From Bacteroidota bacterium (GTDB taxonomy: Bacteria > Bacteroidota > Bacteroidia > Chitinophagales > Chitinophagaceae): a stretch of DNA of 64,000 nt. Within the stretch, counting starts at the first letter, position 1. Every line of letters begins with the position of its first letter. The stretch lies in assembly GCA_013286305.1 (NCBI GenBank), contig JABDFW010000001.1:78760-142759 (forward strand), written 5' to 3'. Position numbers and translations under genes: made by a program. This document shows positions 45,484 through 54,011 of the stretch, in pieces. The notes under the pieces were generated by a model. It worked only from the letters and a program-made list of their open reading frames with translations. It ran no database searches and was not told the DNA's origin.

Positions 45484-45942
45484 ATGGCAAGAAGAAAAGA
45501 GGGTGCATTTATTGAAATACCACTGCCAAATGGAAAATATTCATATGGCATAATTTTGGAAAAAGCGAGTTTTGCATTTTACAATCTCTATGCTGATAAT
45601 AAGGTCTCAGATATTAATATTATACAGAAAAATCAAGTTCTATTTATTATTTCTGTCTATAAATATGCGATAAGCAAAAATAGATGGAAAATTATTGGTG
45701 TTTTAGATATTGAGCCAAAACTGAAAATATTGCCAATGGAATTTATTCAAGATCATTTTGATAGTAATCATTTCGAGATATATAACCCCAATACAGGTAT
45801 TATGAGGCTCGCTGTAAAGGCAGAGTGCATTGGTTTGGAAAGGGCTGCTGTTTGGGAACCAGAGCATGTTGAAAGCAGGATTATAGATTATTTTGAAGGA
45901 AGGCCCAACAAGTGGGTGGAGTCGTTAAAAATAAAGGAATAA
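45484..45942 (+). CDS. Imm26-like immunity protein
   Basis: 152 residues. The start EGAFIEIPLPNGKYSYGIIL and the following strand-rich half resemble the immunity protein 26 family (GDxFxIPLPDGxYxxGxVL), whose members neutralise polymorphic or contact-dependent toxins. The remainder (VYKYAISKNRWKIIGVLDIE; C-terminal WVESLKIKE) also fits. No toxin gene with an Rhs, LXG or similar backbone is adjacent, so this would be an orphan immunity gene. AT-rich compared with the next gene. Confidence 0.65.
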   Translation: MARRKEGAFIEIPLPNGKYSYGIILEKASFAFYNLYADNKVSDINIIQKNQVLFIISVYKYAISKNRWKIIGVLDIEPKLKILPMEFIQDHFDSNHFEIYNPNTGIMRLAVKAECIGLERAAVWEPEHVESRIIDYFEGRPNKWVESLKIKE

Positions 45943-45952
45943 TTAAACCTTA

Positions 45953-46197
45953 GCCCAGCTCCCCCTGCTCGCCTTAGCATGCAAATAAAACAAAAGCTGT
46001 GGCCGCTATCCGTATGGCTCCGCCTACGGATTTATATAAAAAGCCTGCCTCTGGCGGGCGTTCAAAGTTCCAAAGCCAAACCTACCCCAGCAGCAGATTG
46101 CCACAAAAATCCCCGCCCACAAACCCGCGCAGATTTTTTCGCAATAACGATGCCTGTTCTTCCTGTCAGCTATCAACGGTCATCTGTCAACTATTAC
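45953..46197. repeat. Long direct repeat, copy A
   Basis: About 245 bases starting TAGCCCAGCT and ending CATCTGTCAACTATTACC; 80-90% alike by eye to copy B (47045-47272), same orientation. Includes hairpins ATCCGTA...TACGGAT and GCCTGCC...GGCGGGC, and CCACAAAAATCCCCGCCCAC. Confidence 0.85.
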
Positions 46198-46206
46198 CCG
46201 GCTATG

Positions 46207-46950
46207 TCAAGCCGGCTTACTGAAAAACTTCCACTGTCCCTCCGAAACGATTTCGACCTGACCGGCAACAACCTTGATCGCGGTTTGTTCATCAATGGCA
46301 TAAACGGCTGCTGGAATTTTTGCAGCCCATTTTTCCGCATTTAGCCCGCAAGCCTCCTGGAAATTAGGGTTATTAAAGTGTGGAATGACCGCGAAGTCGG
46401 TCAGCCCCGCACCCTTACCTGTAAAGAACGTCCTGCTGATTTCGCTCTCTGCTGTATTAAATACCACATTTTCCATAGTCAGCGGCGTCCCGCTGCCGGC
46501 CCTCGGGTTACTTTCGGTCTCGCCGAAGATAGCGTTTACAGCCATACTGCCCGCGCTCACGCCAACATATACCAGGTCTTTGTTTAGAGAAGTCAATACC
46601 TCTGTAAGTCCTGATTGTTCGAACCAGTATGCCAGGTACAGCGGATCGCCGCCCCAAACCAACAGCGCGTCGGCGTCCTCAAATGAAGATACCCAGATAT
46701 CTTTTTTAATACTGGGAAGTGCGGTGAGCTCAAGGAGACCCATTGTTTTCCAGCCCAGGTCAACGAGGGCGCCTTTCATCTTTCCCGCAATCGGCCACCA
46801 GGCATAATTCGGGCCGCCCAGGAATGGGTAAACGCCTGTGGGAACGAACAGCGCATTCGACTCACTGATGGGCTTGGCCAGAAGCTGTTCGAGCGTATCC
46901 CGGATACTTTTATTGGAAATACCGGAAGAAGTCAAAAGCAGTTTGATCAT
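46207..46950 (-). CDS. Peptidase E family (S51) protein
   Basis: 247 residues. Nucleophile Ser in VGVSAGSMAVNAIFG, catalytic His in VIPHFNNPN and a Glu/Asp near YAIDEQTAIKV match the S51 peptidase/class I glutamine-amidotransferase-like fold (peptidase E hydrolyses Asp-X dipeptides). The start MIKLLLTSSGISNKSIRDTL also fits. Base composition looks richer in G+C than the neighbours (NNC/NNG codons common), suggesting transfer. It is bracketed by long direct repeats A and B. Confidence 0.87.
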   Translation of the reverse strand: MIKLLLTSSGISNKSIRDTLEQLLAKPISESNALFVPTGVYPFLGGPNYAWWPIAGKMKGALVDLGWKTMGLLELTALPSIKKDIWVSSFEDADALLVWGGDPLYLAYWFEQSGLTEVLTSLNKDLVYVGVSAGSMAVNAIFGETESNPRAGSGTPLTMENVVFNTAESEISRTFFTGKGAGLTDFAVIPHFNNPNFQEACGLNAEKWAAKIPAAVYAIDEQTAIKVVAGQVEIVSEGQWKFFSKPA

Positions 46951-47044
46951 GAGAACAAAAATAATTGTTGATATCGAATAAATTAAGGGAAATCAAGACA
47001 AAAACAGGGAAGTTGGGGGTGGGGCAGTACAGTGTTCAAAATTT

Positions 47045-47350
47045 GCCCAGCTAGCCCTGCGTGCAAATAAAACAAAAGCTGTAGCCGCTATCCGATTTCT
47101 GCCTACGGATTTATATAAAAAGCCTGCCTCTGGCAGATATCCAAAGCTACAAGCCAAATAAAACCTACCTCAGGAGATTGCCACAAAAATCCCGCCCACA
47201 AACCCACGCTGATTTTTTCGCAATGACGATGCCTGTTCTTCCTGTCAACGGTCATCTGTCAACATATTACCCCAGCAGATTGCCACAAAAATCCCCGCCC
47301 ACAAACCCACGCTGATTTTTTCGCAATGACGATCCCTTTTCTTCCTGTCA
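47045..47350. repeat. Long direct repeat, copies B and partial C
   Basis: Copy B (47045-47272) matches copy A at 45953-46197. Partial copy C (47273-47350) repeats the CAGATTGCCACAAAAATCCC to TTCTTCCTGTCA part again. No gene is present in 46951-47367 apart from these repeats. Confidence 0.85.
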
Positions 47351-47367
47351 CCCATCCTCTCCCATCA

Positions 47368-47613
47368 TCATAACAATGCATCAATTTTTTTTGCAAGGGC
47401 GCGGTCTTTATCGGTAACAATATCGCCTTCGGAATGCGTATTTAGCCATATTTCAACACGGTTGTAAACATTGGTCCATAAAGGGTGGTGATCCATTTTT
47501 TCGGCTTCCAGCGCTACTCTTGTCATAAAGGCAAACGCCTCTGAAAAATTTTTAAATTCAAACTTATTGTAAAGGGTATTATCTTTTGTAACCCAGCTTT
47601 GTGCAGTGGCCAT
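47368..47613 (-). CDS. 4a-hydroxytetrahydrobiopterin dehydratase
   Basis: 81 residues. The conserved core [20 protein letters not shown] and [12 protein letters not shown] contains the His-His-Pro and the later His of the PCD/DCoH active site; it dehydrates 4a-hydroxytetrahydrobiopterin made by aromatic amino acid hydroxylases. Slightly shorter than the usual ~100 residues, with the N-terminal helix reduced. The phenylalanine hydroxylase gene is not in the window. 52 bp downstream of comB. Confidence 0.9.
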   Translation of the reverse strand: MATAQSWVTKDNTLYNKFEFKNFSEAFAFMTRVALEAEKMDHHPLWTNVYNRVEIWLNTHSEGDIVTDKDRALAKKIDALL

Positions 47614-47665
47614 ATAAGGTGCTTTAGTGTTTATAACAGTTATAAAAGTAATTTGTTTATGCGGG

Positions 47666-48388
47666 TCAACCTGCTATTAATGCGCCGTCTTTATACGAGG
47701 GCAGCACATTTGCTATATTCTCAGTAACGCAATATTTAAGGTCTTTCTCCAGCCCGTAAGAAGACAGCCTGTGCCAGTGTGTTGTTTTTTGAATAAACTC
47801 ATATATATCATCCTTGTGCAGCCTGTACATATCTTCCGCCATCAGGCTGCTGTCGCAATGAATGGTAAAGTGCTCTTTTATATTGCTGATAACCGCGCCG
47901 GCGAATAAGGTATCCTCCAGGTTAAAACGGTCTTTCCAGGCAGAGCAACCCAATATTACATTTTTTCCTTTTTTAATAAGGTGGCCACAAACCGCCGAAA
48001 GATTGGGGAATGTGCCTGTAATTACTTCATCGGCGCCCATATCCAGGGCCATGTGCAACAGCTTTGTTCCGTTCGTTGTAGTTAACACCAGTGTTTTGCC
48101 CTCAATAAAGGAACGCGGGTATTCAGCAGGCGAATTTCCATATTGCAGGCCGGGTATTACTTTGCCATCCCTTTCACCCGCAGTAACAGCTTGCAGTTTT
48201 TTACCAAGCGCAATACAATCTTCAACGCTTGCTACAGGTATCACTTTTTCAGCGCCATTGAACAAGGCTGTTGCTATAGTTGAGGTAGCGCGAAATACAT
48301 CAATGATCACCACAACGCTATTTGAAACATCATGCAGCTCTAATAGCTTAGGCGATAGTACCGTATGCAGAACAGGCTTCTGATTCAT
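47666..48388 (-). CDS. comB: 2-phosphosulfolactate phosphatase
   Basis: 240 residues from the ATG at 48388 ([20 protein letters not shown]); an open TTG start lies three codons upstream. ComB signature segments: [40 protein letters not shown] with NGTKLL, and [16 protein letters not shown]. The enzyme family dephosphorylates 2-phosphosulfolactate in coenzyme M-type sulfonate synthesis; in Bacteroidota it probably makes sulfolactate or sulfonolipid precursors, an inference. No comA or comC is adjacent. Confidence 0.88.
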   Translation of the reverse strand: MNQKPVLHTVLSPKLLELHDVSNSVVVIIDVFRATSTIATALFNGAEKVIPVASVEDCIALGKKLQAVTAGERDGKVIPGLQYGNSPAEYPRSFIEGKTLVLTTTNGTKLLHMALDMGADEVITGTFPNLSAVCGHLIKKGKNVILGCSAWKDRFNLEDTLFAGAVISNIKEHFTIHCDSSLMAEDMYRLHKDDIYEFIQKTTHWHRLSSYGLEKDLKYCVTENIANVLPSYKDGALIAG

Positions 48389-48504
48389 AAGCTGCAAATA
48401 TATGTGAATGGTTAGCTGGAATAAAATTCAGGAGAAAGCTGTCGCTCAACCCTTTTATCTCTTTGCGTCCGAAGCGTCACACTTTGCGCCTTTGCGTGAA
48501 CTCC

Positions 48505-50718
48505 TTACTCAATCGTAAACCATGTATAGCTTTCTGGTGCAATGCTAAATGTAAGGGTGATATTGTTTTTACGGTCAATCGAATATGTTTTAGCCGCGCC
48601 CTCTTTTTCTCTAACGGTTGCAACATCCGTTAATCCCGTATAATACAATGGCAGTTGAATAGTGCGGGTAATTTTTTCTTTTAACGGGTTAAACAGCAAT
48701 ACCAATCCTTTAATTCTTAAAGAAGGATCAACATGCATAATGCCATCCCAATCCCGGCCATCAGCCCTGCGTAAATGAATGATATCTGCATTAAGAATAT
48801 CACGGTATTTTTTATACCATCCTACAACCTCAGTCACTTTTCGTTTTGTAATATCAGCATCATACAATCTTGGGCCGCGGTAGCATGCCTGCACGCCTGA
48901 ACCGTAATACTGCACCATCAGTTGCTCATAATCTTTTAAATGCTCTGAAAGTGGTTCCAGTATTGCTTCGGGCCCACCACCCTGGTACTTTGTAAGCGGC
49001 ACAAAACCCCAGCTCATCGAAGGTGTTTTTTCCCAAAGCCCGTCATAAATATTTTGCCTGTTCAGTATCATTTGCTGTTCCCGCGGAAGGGAAAAATTTA
49101 CTTCCCTGTACCCAAGCGCTATCTTGTTGGTGCCATCTAAAAAATACCAGTCCGGCGCGTTTACATATATGCCATGTTCGTTACACCAGCGGTACAAGCC
49201 TTTTTGTAATTCCATTTGCTTCCATTGGCTGTCATCAAGCCCTTTATGGCCGGGGTGGGTTGTTGAGGCGCAGACATCGCCGGGGTAAGGCCCGTCGTTC
49301 TCAAAAAGGTCAAAGCCTGTGTTGCTCATAAAGTATTTAAGCTTATCTAGATAAGCCAAACCCCATTTACTGCCGAGGCATGGGGCAGCACCAAAAAAAG
49401 CGCCTGTATCCGGTTTGCCTGTAACAGGATCAATCACATCATCTTCATCACTTATCCTTCTTGAACTGAACAATGAGTAACCGCCAATTTTTATCCCTTT
49501 GTTGTGAGCGTATGCAGATAATGTTTTCCATCGTGTAATGTTTTCTGCAGAAGTATCTTCCATATTGCAATGGCTGCCAAAGCTTAATATAAGGGCCTCG
49601 TAGCCGGTTGCAGCGCATTGGTTAACCGCGTCTTTCACCTGCTGGTCATCCCTGCTTACCAGGTGCATAAAAATGGGGTTAGCTGTTGTCCATGGGGCGA
49701 TGGTGCGGTACATTTTGCGTATTGCAAGCCCGCGCCTTTCCCGGTCGTAGCTATCCATCAATAATTCGCAGGTGCGTACGGAATTATAGGTTTCACCAGG
49801 TGCAAGTTCAACACCCGTTACTTTCTCAGGATATATCTCCAGCAGGCAGGGCGTTTGGTAATTATAGTTCACCTGCGAAGTGTAGCTACTATCAGTGTTC
49901 CAGTGGGTGGTTTGATCGCTTATATCATAACGCATGGCATTGTTGAAAGCATAATTGGTTTCAACATACATACCATGCTGTTTCTTCATCTGTTCCGGTG
50001 AGCCTACTACTGCGCTTTCTTCTTCCACCAATCCCAATATTTCATTTTCCACGCGGTTTATGGTGAAACTGCGGCTACTGTTATTTTTTATAGAAAGCCA
50101 TTTGATGATAAGAGGCAAACCATCATACAATTCGTAGTGTACAGCAATATCCAAACCTTTTAGCGCAGGATCATTTGATTTGAAAATGAATGAAAGCATT
50201 TTACCCGAAGGCTGATTTGTGTTAGATGCCCATACAGTTGGTTTCCAGTTAATATATGGCTGCAGGGCTGAAACAGTAAAAGACTGAAATATAAAATCCT
50301 TATCTCCTGCGGTTAAGCTGTCTATCCATGCGGGCAGCAGGTAAGCATTTTCTTTTTGGCCATGCAAGCCACCTATATCATACGCAACGCCATTAATGGT
50401 TACACGGCCCTCGGGTTTTACGGAGCGCAACAGTTGCTGGCCGTTGGCCATGTTCTTATAATCAATACAGGCAACATTTGGCTGCAGGCGAAAAACACGT
50501 TTTACCAAACCATTGTATAGAATAATATCCTTTCCACCGGATTCTGTAAATACGCCGGCTTTTTCTGCAACAGGTTTTATCAGCCAATCAGGTTGATACA
50601 GTTTATCCATTACAGCTTGCCAGGCCGGCAATTGGCTGATTGAACTTTGTGCGACCGAACAATTGTTTACAGCAATTATTATAATTACAAACAAAAAACA
50701 GGCAATAAGTTTTTTCAT
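48505..50718 (-). CDS. Secreted alpha-galactosidase-like glycosidase
   Basis: 737 residues from the ATG at 50718 (MKKLIACFLFVIIIIAVNNC), a signal peptide with a possible lipobox Cys. The first ~400 residues form a beta-sandwich domain like that of clan GH-D enzymes (KLYQPDWLIKPVAEKAGVFT, YHYELYDG-like strands). The second half is a (beta/alpha)8 barrel: TGYEALILSFGSHCNMEDTS, NKGIKIGGYSLFSSRR, FDLFENDGPYPGDVC with candidate catalytic Asp residues, and SMSWGFVPLTKYQGGG. It resembles GH27/GH36-like alpha-galactosidases but I cannot fix the family. Single gene. Confidence 0.7.
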   Translation of the reverse strand: MKKLIACFLFVIIIIAVNNCSVAQSSISQLPAWQAVMDKLYQPDWLIKPVAEKAGVFTESGGKDIILYNGLVKRVFRLQPNVACIDYKNMANGQQLLRSVKPEGRVTINGVAYDIGGLHGQKENAYLLPAWIDSLTAGDKDFIFQSFTVSALQPYINWKPTVWASNTNQPSGKMLSFIFKSNDPALKGLDIAVHYELYDGLPLIIKWLSIKNNSSRSFTINRVENEILGLVEEESAVVGSPEQMKKQHGMYVETNYAFNNAMRYDISDQTTHWNTDSSYTSQVNYNYQTPCLLEIYPEKVTGVELAPGETYNSVRTCELLMDSYDRERRGLAIRKMYRTIAPWTTANPIFMHLVSRDDQQVKDAVNQCAATGYEALILSFGSHCNMEDTSAENITRWKTLSAYAHNKGIKIGGYSLFSSRRISDEDDVIDPVTGKPDTGAFFGAAPCLGSKWGLAYLDKLKYFMSNTGFDLFENDGPYPGDVCASTTHPGHKGLDDSQWKQMELQKGLYRWCNEHGIYVNAPDWYFLDGTNKIALGYREVNFSLPREQQMILNRQNIYDGLWEKTPSMSWGFVPLTKYQGGGPEAILEPLSEHLKDYEQLMVQYYGSGVQACYRGPRLYDADITKRKVTEVVGWYKKYRDILNADIIHLRRADGRDWDGIMHVDPSLRIKGLVLLFNPLKEKITRTIQLPLYYTGLTDVATVREKEGAAKTYSIDRKNNITLTFSIAPESYTWFTIE

Positions 50719-50771
50719 ACCGGCAGTGTAAAGGGCGGCCAATATAGCGAAACTTACCTGTTTTATGTTTA

Positions 50772-50803
50772 CTTGGATGCAAACCTGTGAATCCTTATTT
50801 TTG
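50772..50803 (+). promoter_or_regulatory. Promoter of tRNA-Lys
   Basis: -33-type CTTG (50772-50775), 20-base spacer, and an exact -7 box TATTTTTG (50796-50803), 19 bases before the tRNA. Confidence 0.65.
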
Positions 50804-50822
50804 CACCCCAAATTAAATTGAC

Positions 50823-50896
50823 GACTCCCTAGCTCAGTTGGTTAGAGCTACTGACTCTTAATCAGTAGGTCCTGGGTTCGAGCCCCAGGGGGGTCA
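50823..50896 (+). tRNA. tRNA-Lys (CTT)
   Basis: 74 bases. Acceptor GACTCCC/GGGGGTC (one G-T), D-arm GCTC-AGTTGGTTA-GAGC, anticodon arm ACTGA-CTCTTAA-TCAGT with anticodon CTT, T-arm CTGGG-TTCGAGC-CCCAG, discriminator A. CCA is not encoded (CAG follows). Confidence 0.95.
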
Positions 50897-50900
50897 CAGA

Positions 50901-50930
50901 AAAAAAGAGTTTAGCAATAAGCTCTTTTTT
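50901..50930 (+). terminator. Terminator of tRNA-Lys
   Basis: Stem AAAAAAGAGTTTA / TAAGCTCTTTTTT (one T-G) closed by the GCAA tetraloop, followed by AT-rich DNA. Copied at 52345-52374. Confidence 0.8.
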
Positions 50931-51112
50931 ATTTATGTCTGTAGTTCAACCGGGGTTTATTAATGTCCTCACGACAGGCTATTCACAAAGACAGATATCT
51001 CGACGCCATTCAATCTTTTATCCCTCTCCCAAATCTTTTATTATCTTCAATTCCGGTTAGCAACCGTCACAAGCCAAACACACCTTTAACAAAACAACGT
51101 AGCACTGTACAC

Positions 51113-52234
51113 ATGCAAACAAACCAACTAACTACCAAACCCCATTACCCTATATTAGACGGCTTGCGGGGCGTAGCCTCGGTTGTAGTGGTAGCCTTTC
51201 ACCTTTTCGAAGCGCATTCCACCAGCCATCTTGACCAAATCATTAACCACGGCTACCTGGCTGTGGACTTTTTCTTTGTGCTTTCCGGTTTTGTGGTAGG
51301 GTATGCCTATGACGACCGCTGGGGCAAAATGACCGTTGGCGGTTTCTTTAAACGCAGGCTGGTGCGGCTGCAGCCCATGGTGGTTATGGGCACGGTGGTT
51401 GGCGCCGTATTCTTTTACTTCCAGGATTCTGTGTTGTGGCCGGGCATACATGCCGTCCCAGTATGGCAAATGCTGGGCATTATGCTTATTGGTTTTACGC
51501 TTATACCGGTACCCATATCAATGGACATAAGGGGCTGGCAGGAAATGCACCCGCTTAATGGCCCGGGCTGGAGCCTGTTTTTTGAGTACATCGCCAATAT
51601 TTTATACGGCCTTGTGGTAAAAAGGTTTTCAAAGCTGGCGCTGGGCATACTCGTGTTCCTCGCCGCCTTCGCGCTGGTTTACCTGGCGGTAACAAGCCCC
51701 GCGGGCGACGTAATTGGCGGCTGGTCGCTTAATGCGGAGCAACTCCAGATAGGCTTTACACGGTTAATGTACCCCTTCTTTGCCGGGTTGCTGTTGTTCC
51801 GTGCTGTAAAAATAACACGTGTTACAAACGCATTTTTCTGGTGCAGCCTGCTCGTAATAATATTCCTTTCCATACCCCGCGTGGGCGGCGCAAACCATTT
51901 ATGGATGAATGGCCTGTACGACTCCCTCACCATTATTCTCATCTTTCCGCTCATCGTGTTTTTAGGCGCAAGCGGGCAGTTAAAAGGTAAACGTGCTACG
52001 GGTATCTGCAAGTTTTTGGGCGACATCTCCTACCCCATTTACATCACGCATTACCCGCTCATCTACCTGTACACCGCCTGGGTGGCCGACAATAAAGTGT
52101 CCACCTTTAGCCGTGCATTCCCTGTAGCCCTGCTGGTTTTTGTATCGTCCGTGGTTATTGCGTATGCCTGCCTAAAGTTGTACGACGAGCCCGTGCGGAA
52201 ATGGTTGGGGAAGAAGGTGCTGGGGAAGGGATGA
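51113..52234 (+). CDS. Acyltransferase 3 family membrane protein
   Basis: 373 residues from the ATG at 51113 (MQTNQLTTKPHYPILDGLRG); 50 further codons upstream are open but lack family character. About ten membrane segments. Acyltransferase-3 features: LDGLRGVASVVVVAFHLFEA with the key His, HGYLAVDFFFVLSGFVVGYA, WSLFFEYIAN, and FLGDISYPIYITHYPLIYLY near the end. These enzymes O-acylate surface polysaccharides or exported sugars. G+C-rich codons compared with neighbours. It lies between two copies of the tRNA terminator. Confidence 0.9.
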   Translation: MQTNQLTTKPHYPILDGLRGVASVVVVAFHLFEAHSTSHLDQIINHGYLAVDFFFVLSGFVVGYAYDDRWGKMTVGGFFKRRLVRLQPMVVMGTVVGAVFFYFQDSVLWPGIHAVPVWQMLGIMLIGFTLIPVPISMDIRGWQEMHPLNGPGWSLFFEYIANILYGLVVKRFSKLALGILVFLAAFALVYLAVTSPAGDVIGGWSLNAEQLQIGFTRLMYPFFAGLLLFRAVKITRVTNAFFWCSLLVIIFLSIPRVGGANHLWMNGLYDSLTIILIFPLIVFLGASGQLKGKRATGICKFLGDISYPIYITHYPLIYLYTAWVADNKVSTFSRAFPVALLVFVSSVVIAYACLKLYDEPVRKWLGKKVLGKG

Positions 52235-52316
52235 GCATCATCTTCTGCTTCGTAAATTCCAGTAGAAAGTTGGGTTTTATTATAAATCCAAAGAGCCCTG
52301 CGGAACTCTTCGGATC

Positions 52317-52341
52317 AAGGGTTCGACTCCCTGCGGGTTCA
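52317..52341 (+). pseudogene. tRNA 3' fragment
   Basis: T-arm AGGG-TTCGACT-CCCT plus acceptor strand CGGGTTC and discriminator A, followed directly by CAG and the same terminator as tRNA-Lys. Upstream bases (52270-52316) contain AGTTGGG and an AAGAG...CTCTT arm reminiscent of D and anticodon arms, but no matching 5' acceptor strand is found, so this is not an intact tRNA. Confidence 0.6.
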
Positions 52342-52344
52342 CAG

Positions 52345-52374
52345 AAAAAAGAGTTTAGCAATAAACCCTTTTTT
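52345..52374 (+). terminator. Duplicate of the tRNA-Lys terminator
   Basis: AAAAAAGAGTTTA-GCAA-TAAACCCTTTTTT; one A-C mismatch. The shared segment TCACAG, A-run, GAGTTTAGCAATAA spans 50894-50920 and 52339-52364. Confidence 0.75.
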
Positions 52375-52447
52375 ATTATTAGGATTAATAACCGGGAATT
52401 TTGTACAAGCCTGTAATGATTTATCGTTGCTAAGCAGAATAACGCAT

Positions 52448-53137
52448 TTAAGCTGTAAATTCTTCTAACCTGTTTATTATGTAATATGTAGCCGGAGGTG
52501 ATCCAAAACCTGCGTGAGCATCTATCCATTCTTCGAAAAGAGGATTCTGCAAAAATTGTTTGAATTCATTTCTGAGATAAGCTTTTACTTCAACGGGAGC
52601 GCTTTGCAATTCATTCCAAACAGCAAATCTGTTTTCTAAAACAAAAACAATATCCTCAAAATCGCTGCTGTATATCCCATTATTATTATCTTTTCTTGAA
52701 GGGCTTTTAAAAGCTTCCAGTTTTGATGCAATTAAATAAGGGGCAGTAAAAATCCTCACTGAATGTTCGTCATCTATTGTATAGCTTGTTGCATTTTTAT
52801 AACCACCAGGATACCATTTGTTGGTAAACCCCAATACATTTTTACCGGTAGCCATTACATCAACTGTAATACCCTGAACAGTATATCTGCAAATGACTCC
52901 GGAATCCTCGTCATTTATAAATCCCATTTTATGTAATTGCTCCTCAATTACAGCATAATCCTTATATGTCCATAATTCTATTAATATATCAACATCATCT
53001 GTCGGCCTCACCTCCTCAGCCATGCGGTCTGCATACAATGAAACAGTGGCGCCTCCTACAAATACAACTTCAGTACGTAACGGCCCAAGAGCATTGTGGA
53101 CCGCCTTAATGCGAAGCAGGTTGTTTCGATGGCTCAT
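52448..53137 (-). CDS. Nucleotidyltransferase (AbiEii/DUF6036-like)
   Basis: 229 residues. The nucleotidyltransferase motif is VFVGGATVSLYADRMAEEVR followed by PTDDVDILIEL (Gly-Gly and Asp-x-Asp). Later segments include GVICRYTVQGITVDVMATGK and IFTAPYLIASKLEAFKSPSR with DFEDIVFVLENR, typical of AbiEii-like toxins, which transfer nucleotides to tRNA or other targets. The upstream helix-turn-helix gene overlaps its start by 32 bp, as in a toxin-antitoxin or abortive-infection pair. Toxicity is inferred, not shown. Confidence 0.72.
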   Translation of the reverse strand: MSHRNNLLRIKAVHNALGPLRTEVVFVGGATVSLYADRMAEEVRPTDDVDILIELWTYKDYAVIEEQLHKMGFINDEDSGVICRYTVQGITVDVMATGKNVLGFTNKWYPGGYKNATSYTIDDEHSVRIFTAPYLIASKLEAFKSPSRKDNNNGIYSSDFEDIVFVLENRFAVWNELQSAPVEVKAYLRNEFKQFLQNPLFEEWIDAHAGFGSPPATYYIINRLEEFTA

Positions 53138-53648
53138 GTAAAATTATTTTTGAAAGTTCACTTACTGCAATATTAATTTCCCTTCTTCGTCCCACCCGGA
53201 TCACATCTATCAGTGCTAATAATTTATATAACTTCTCATCTTGTTTTACCGCTTCAACTTGTTTGGCATATAATGGCTCTACGACCAATCCCCGTGATTT
53301 TCCATGTAGGTCAGGCCAAACATATATTAAATCACTTTTAAAGAATTCTTTCATATATGGATGCGTATGAGCGGTTGGTATGCCGTTAGCCAATCCGCCT
53401 GGTTGCAGCGGGAAAACATAACGCAGGCCATGTTGTAAAAATTCCATCAGGCTTTGGCGATTCACTTTCTTTTTGTCATAATCAACTAAGCCGGCCAAAT
53501 AGCTCCGGTTTAATGATTCTGATACTTCCGAAGCACTTATATAAAGTGTTGCCGCTAAATCCTTTAATTGCCATGATTGCCGGCCAATGGCAATGATTTT
53601 TAGTAATATAGCAATATCCTGGGGACGCATCCCATTATGCTTTCTCAT
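53106..53648 (-). CDS. HTH protein paired with the nucleotidyltransferase
   Basis: 180 residues from the ATG at 53648. A later ATG at 53630 (MRPQDIAILLKIIAIGRQSW) may be the real start because the -7 box TATATTTG at 53653-53660 would start transcription near 53646. The N-terminal winged helix-turn-helix reads LKDLAATLYISASEVSESLN. The middle has FPLQPGGLANGIPTAHTHPY, and the C-terminus is helical (LLALIDVIRVGRRREINIAV). It probably represses the pair. It is an uncommon partner for AbiEii-like proteins, which usually go with AbiEi. Confidence 0.65.
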   Translation of the reverse strand: MRKHNGMRPQDIAILLKIIAIGRQSWQLKDLAATLYISASEVSESLNRSYLAGLVDYDKKKVNRQSLMEFLQHGLRYVFPLQPGGLANGIPTAHTHPYMKEFFKSDLIYVWPDLHGKSRGLVVEPLYAKQVEAVKQDEKLYKLLALIDVIRVGRRREINIAVSELSKIILHEPSKQPASH

Positions 53649-53652
53649 ATAA

Positions 53653-53660
53653 CAAATATA
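53653..53660 (-). promoter_or_regulatory. -7 box of the HTH/nucleotidyltransferase pair
   Basis: Minus strand TATATTTG, exact consensus. An imperfect palindrome CTCAATT-TGCG-AATTAAG (53671-53688) lies between it and the expected -33 position and may be the operator. Confidence 0.5.
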
Positions 53661-54011
53661 TAAAATTATTCTCAATTTGCGAATTAAGAATATATATATG
53701 ATTTTAAATATTTGTCAAGATGAGGGATTTTTTTTGAAGACCTAAGAATTATGCTTAAAAGTGAAGGGGAATTGTTTTAAATCTCACGCAAAGTCCGATA
53801 CTTCGGAAGCAAATGCGCAAAGTATTTAGATCGGACAGCCTTTGTTATCCTGTCTTATTATACACCTAACGAAGATTGTGTTTATGCGTTTCCCCTTTGG
53901 GCTTAGCGTGAAAATTTTCTCCCCAAACATCAATGCTCGCATACCTCTTCCTTCTGCCCCGCTAACCAGGTTATAAATATTTGGTTAATTCATCGGAAGT
54001 TATTTTTCATT
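53661..54011. other. Intergenic region with a stray copy of the dusB 3' end
   Basis: Contains decayed CGCAAAG words (about 53780-53820) and, at 53931-53957, a near-copy of the last codons of dusB (54891-54917): 25 of 27 bases match. No gene seen. Confidence 0.6.

Noticed and set aside
52155..52529. Minus-strand 124-codon frame over the tRNA fragment
   Set aside because: It translates the reverse complement of tRNA-like sequence and the end of the acyltransferase gene; such frames are typical artefacts.
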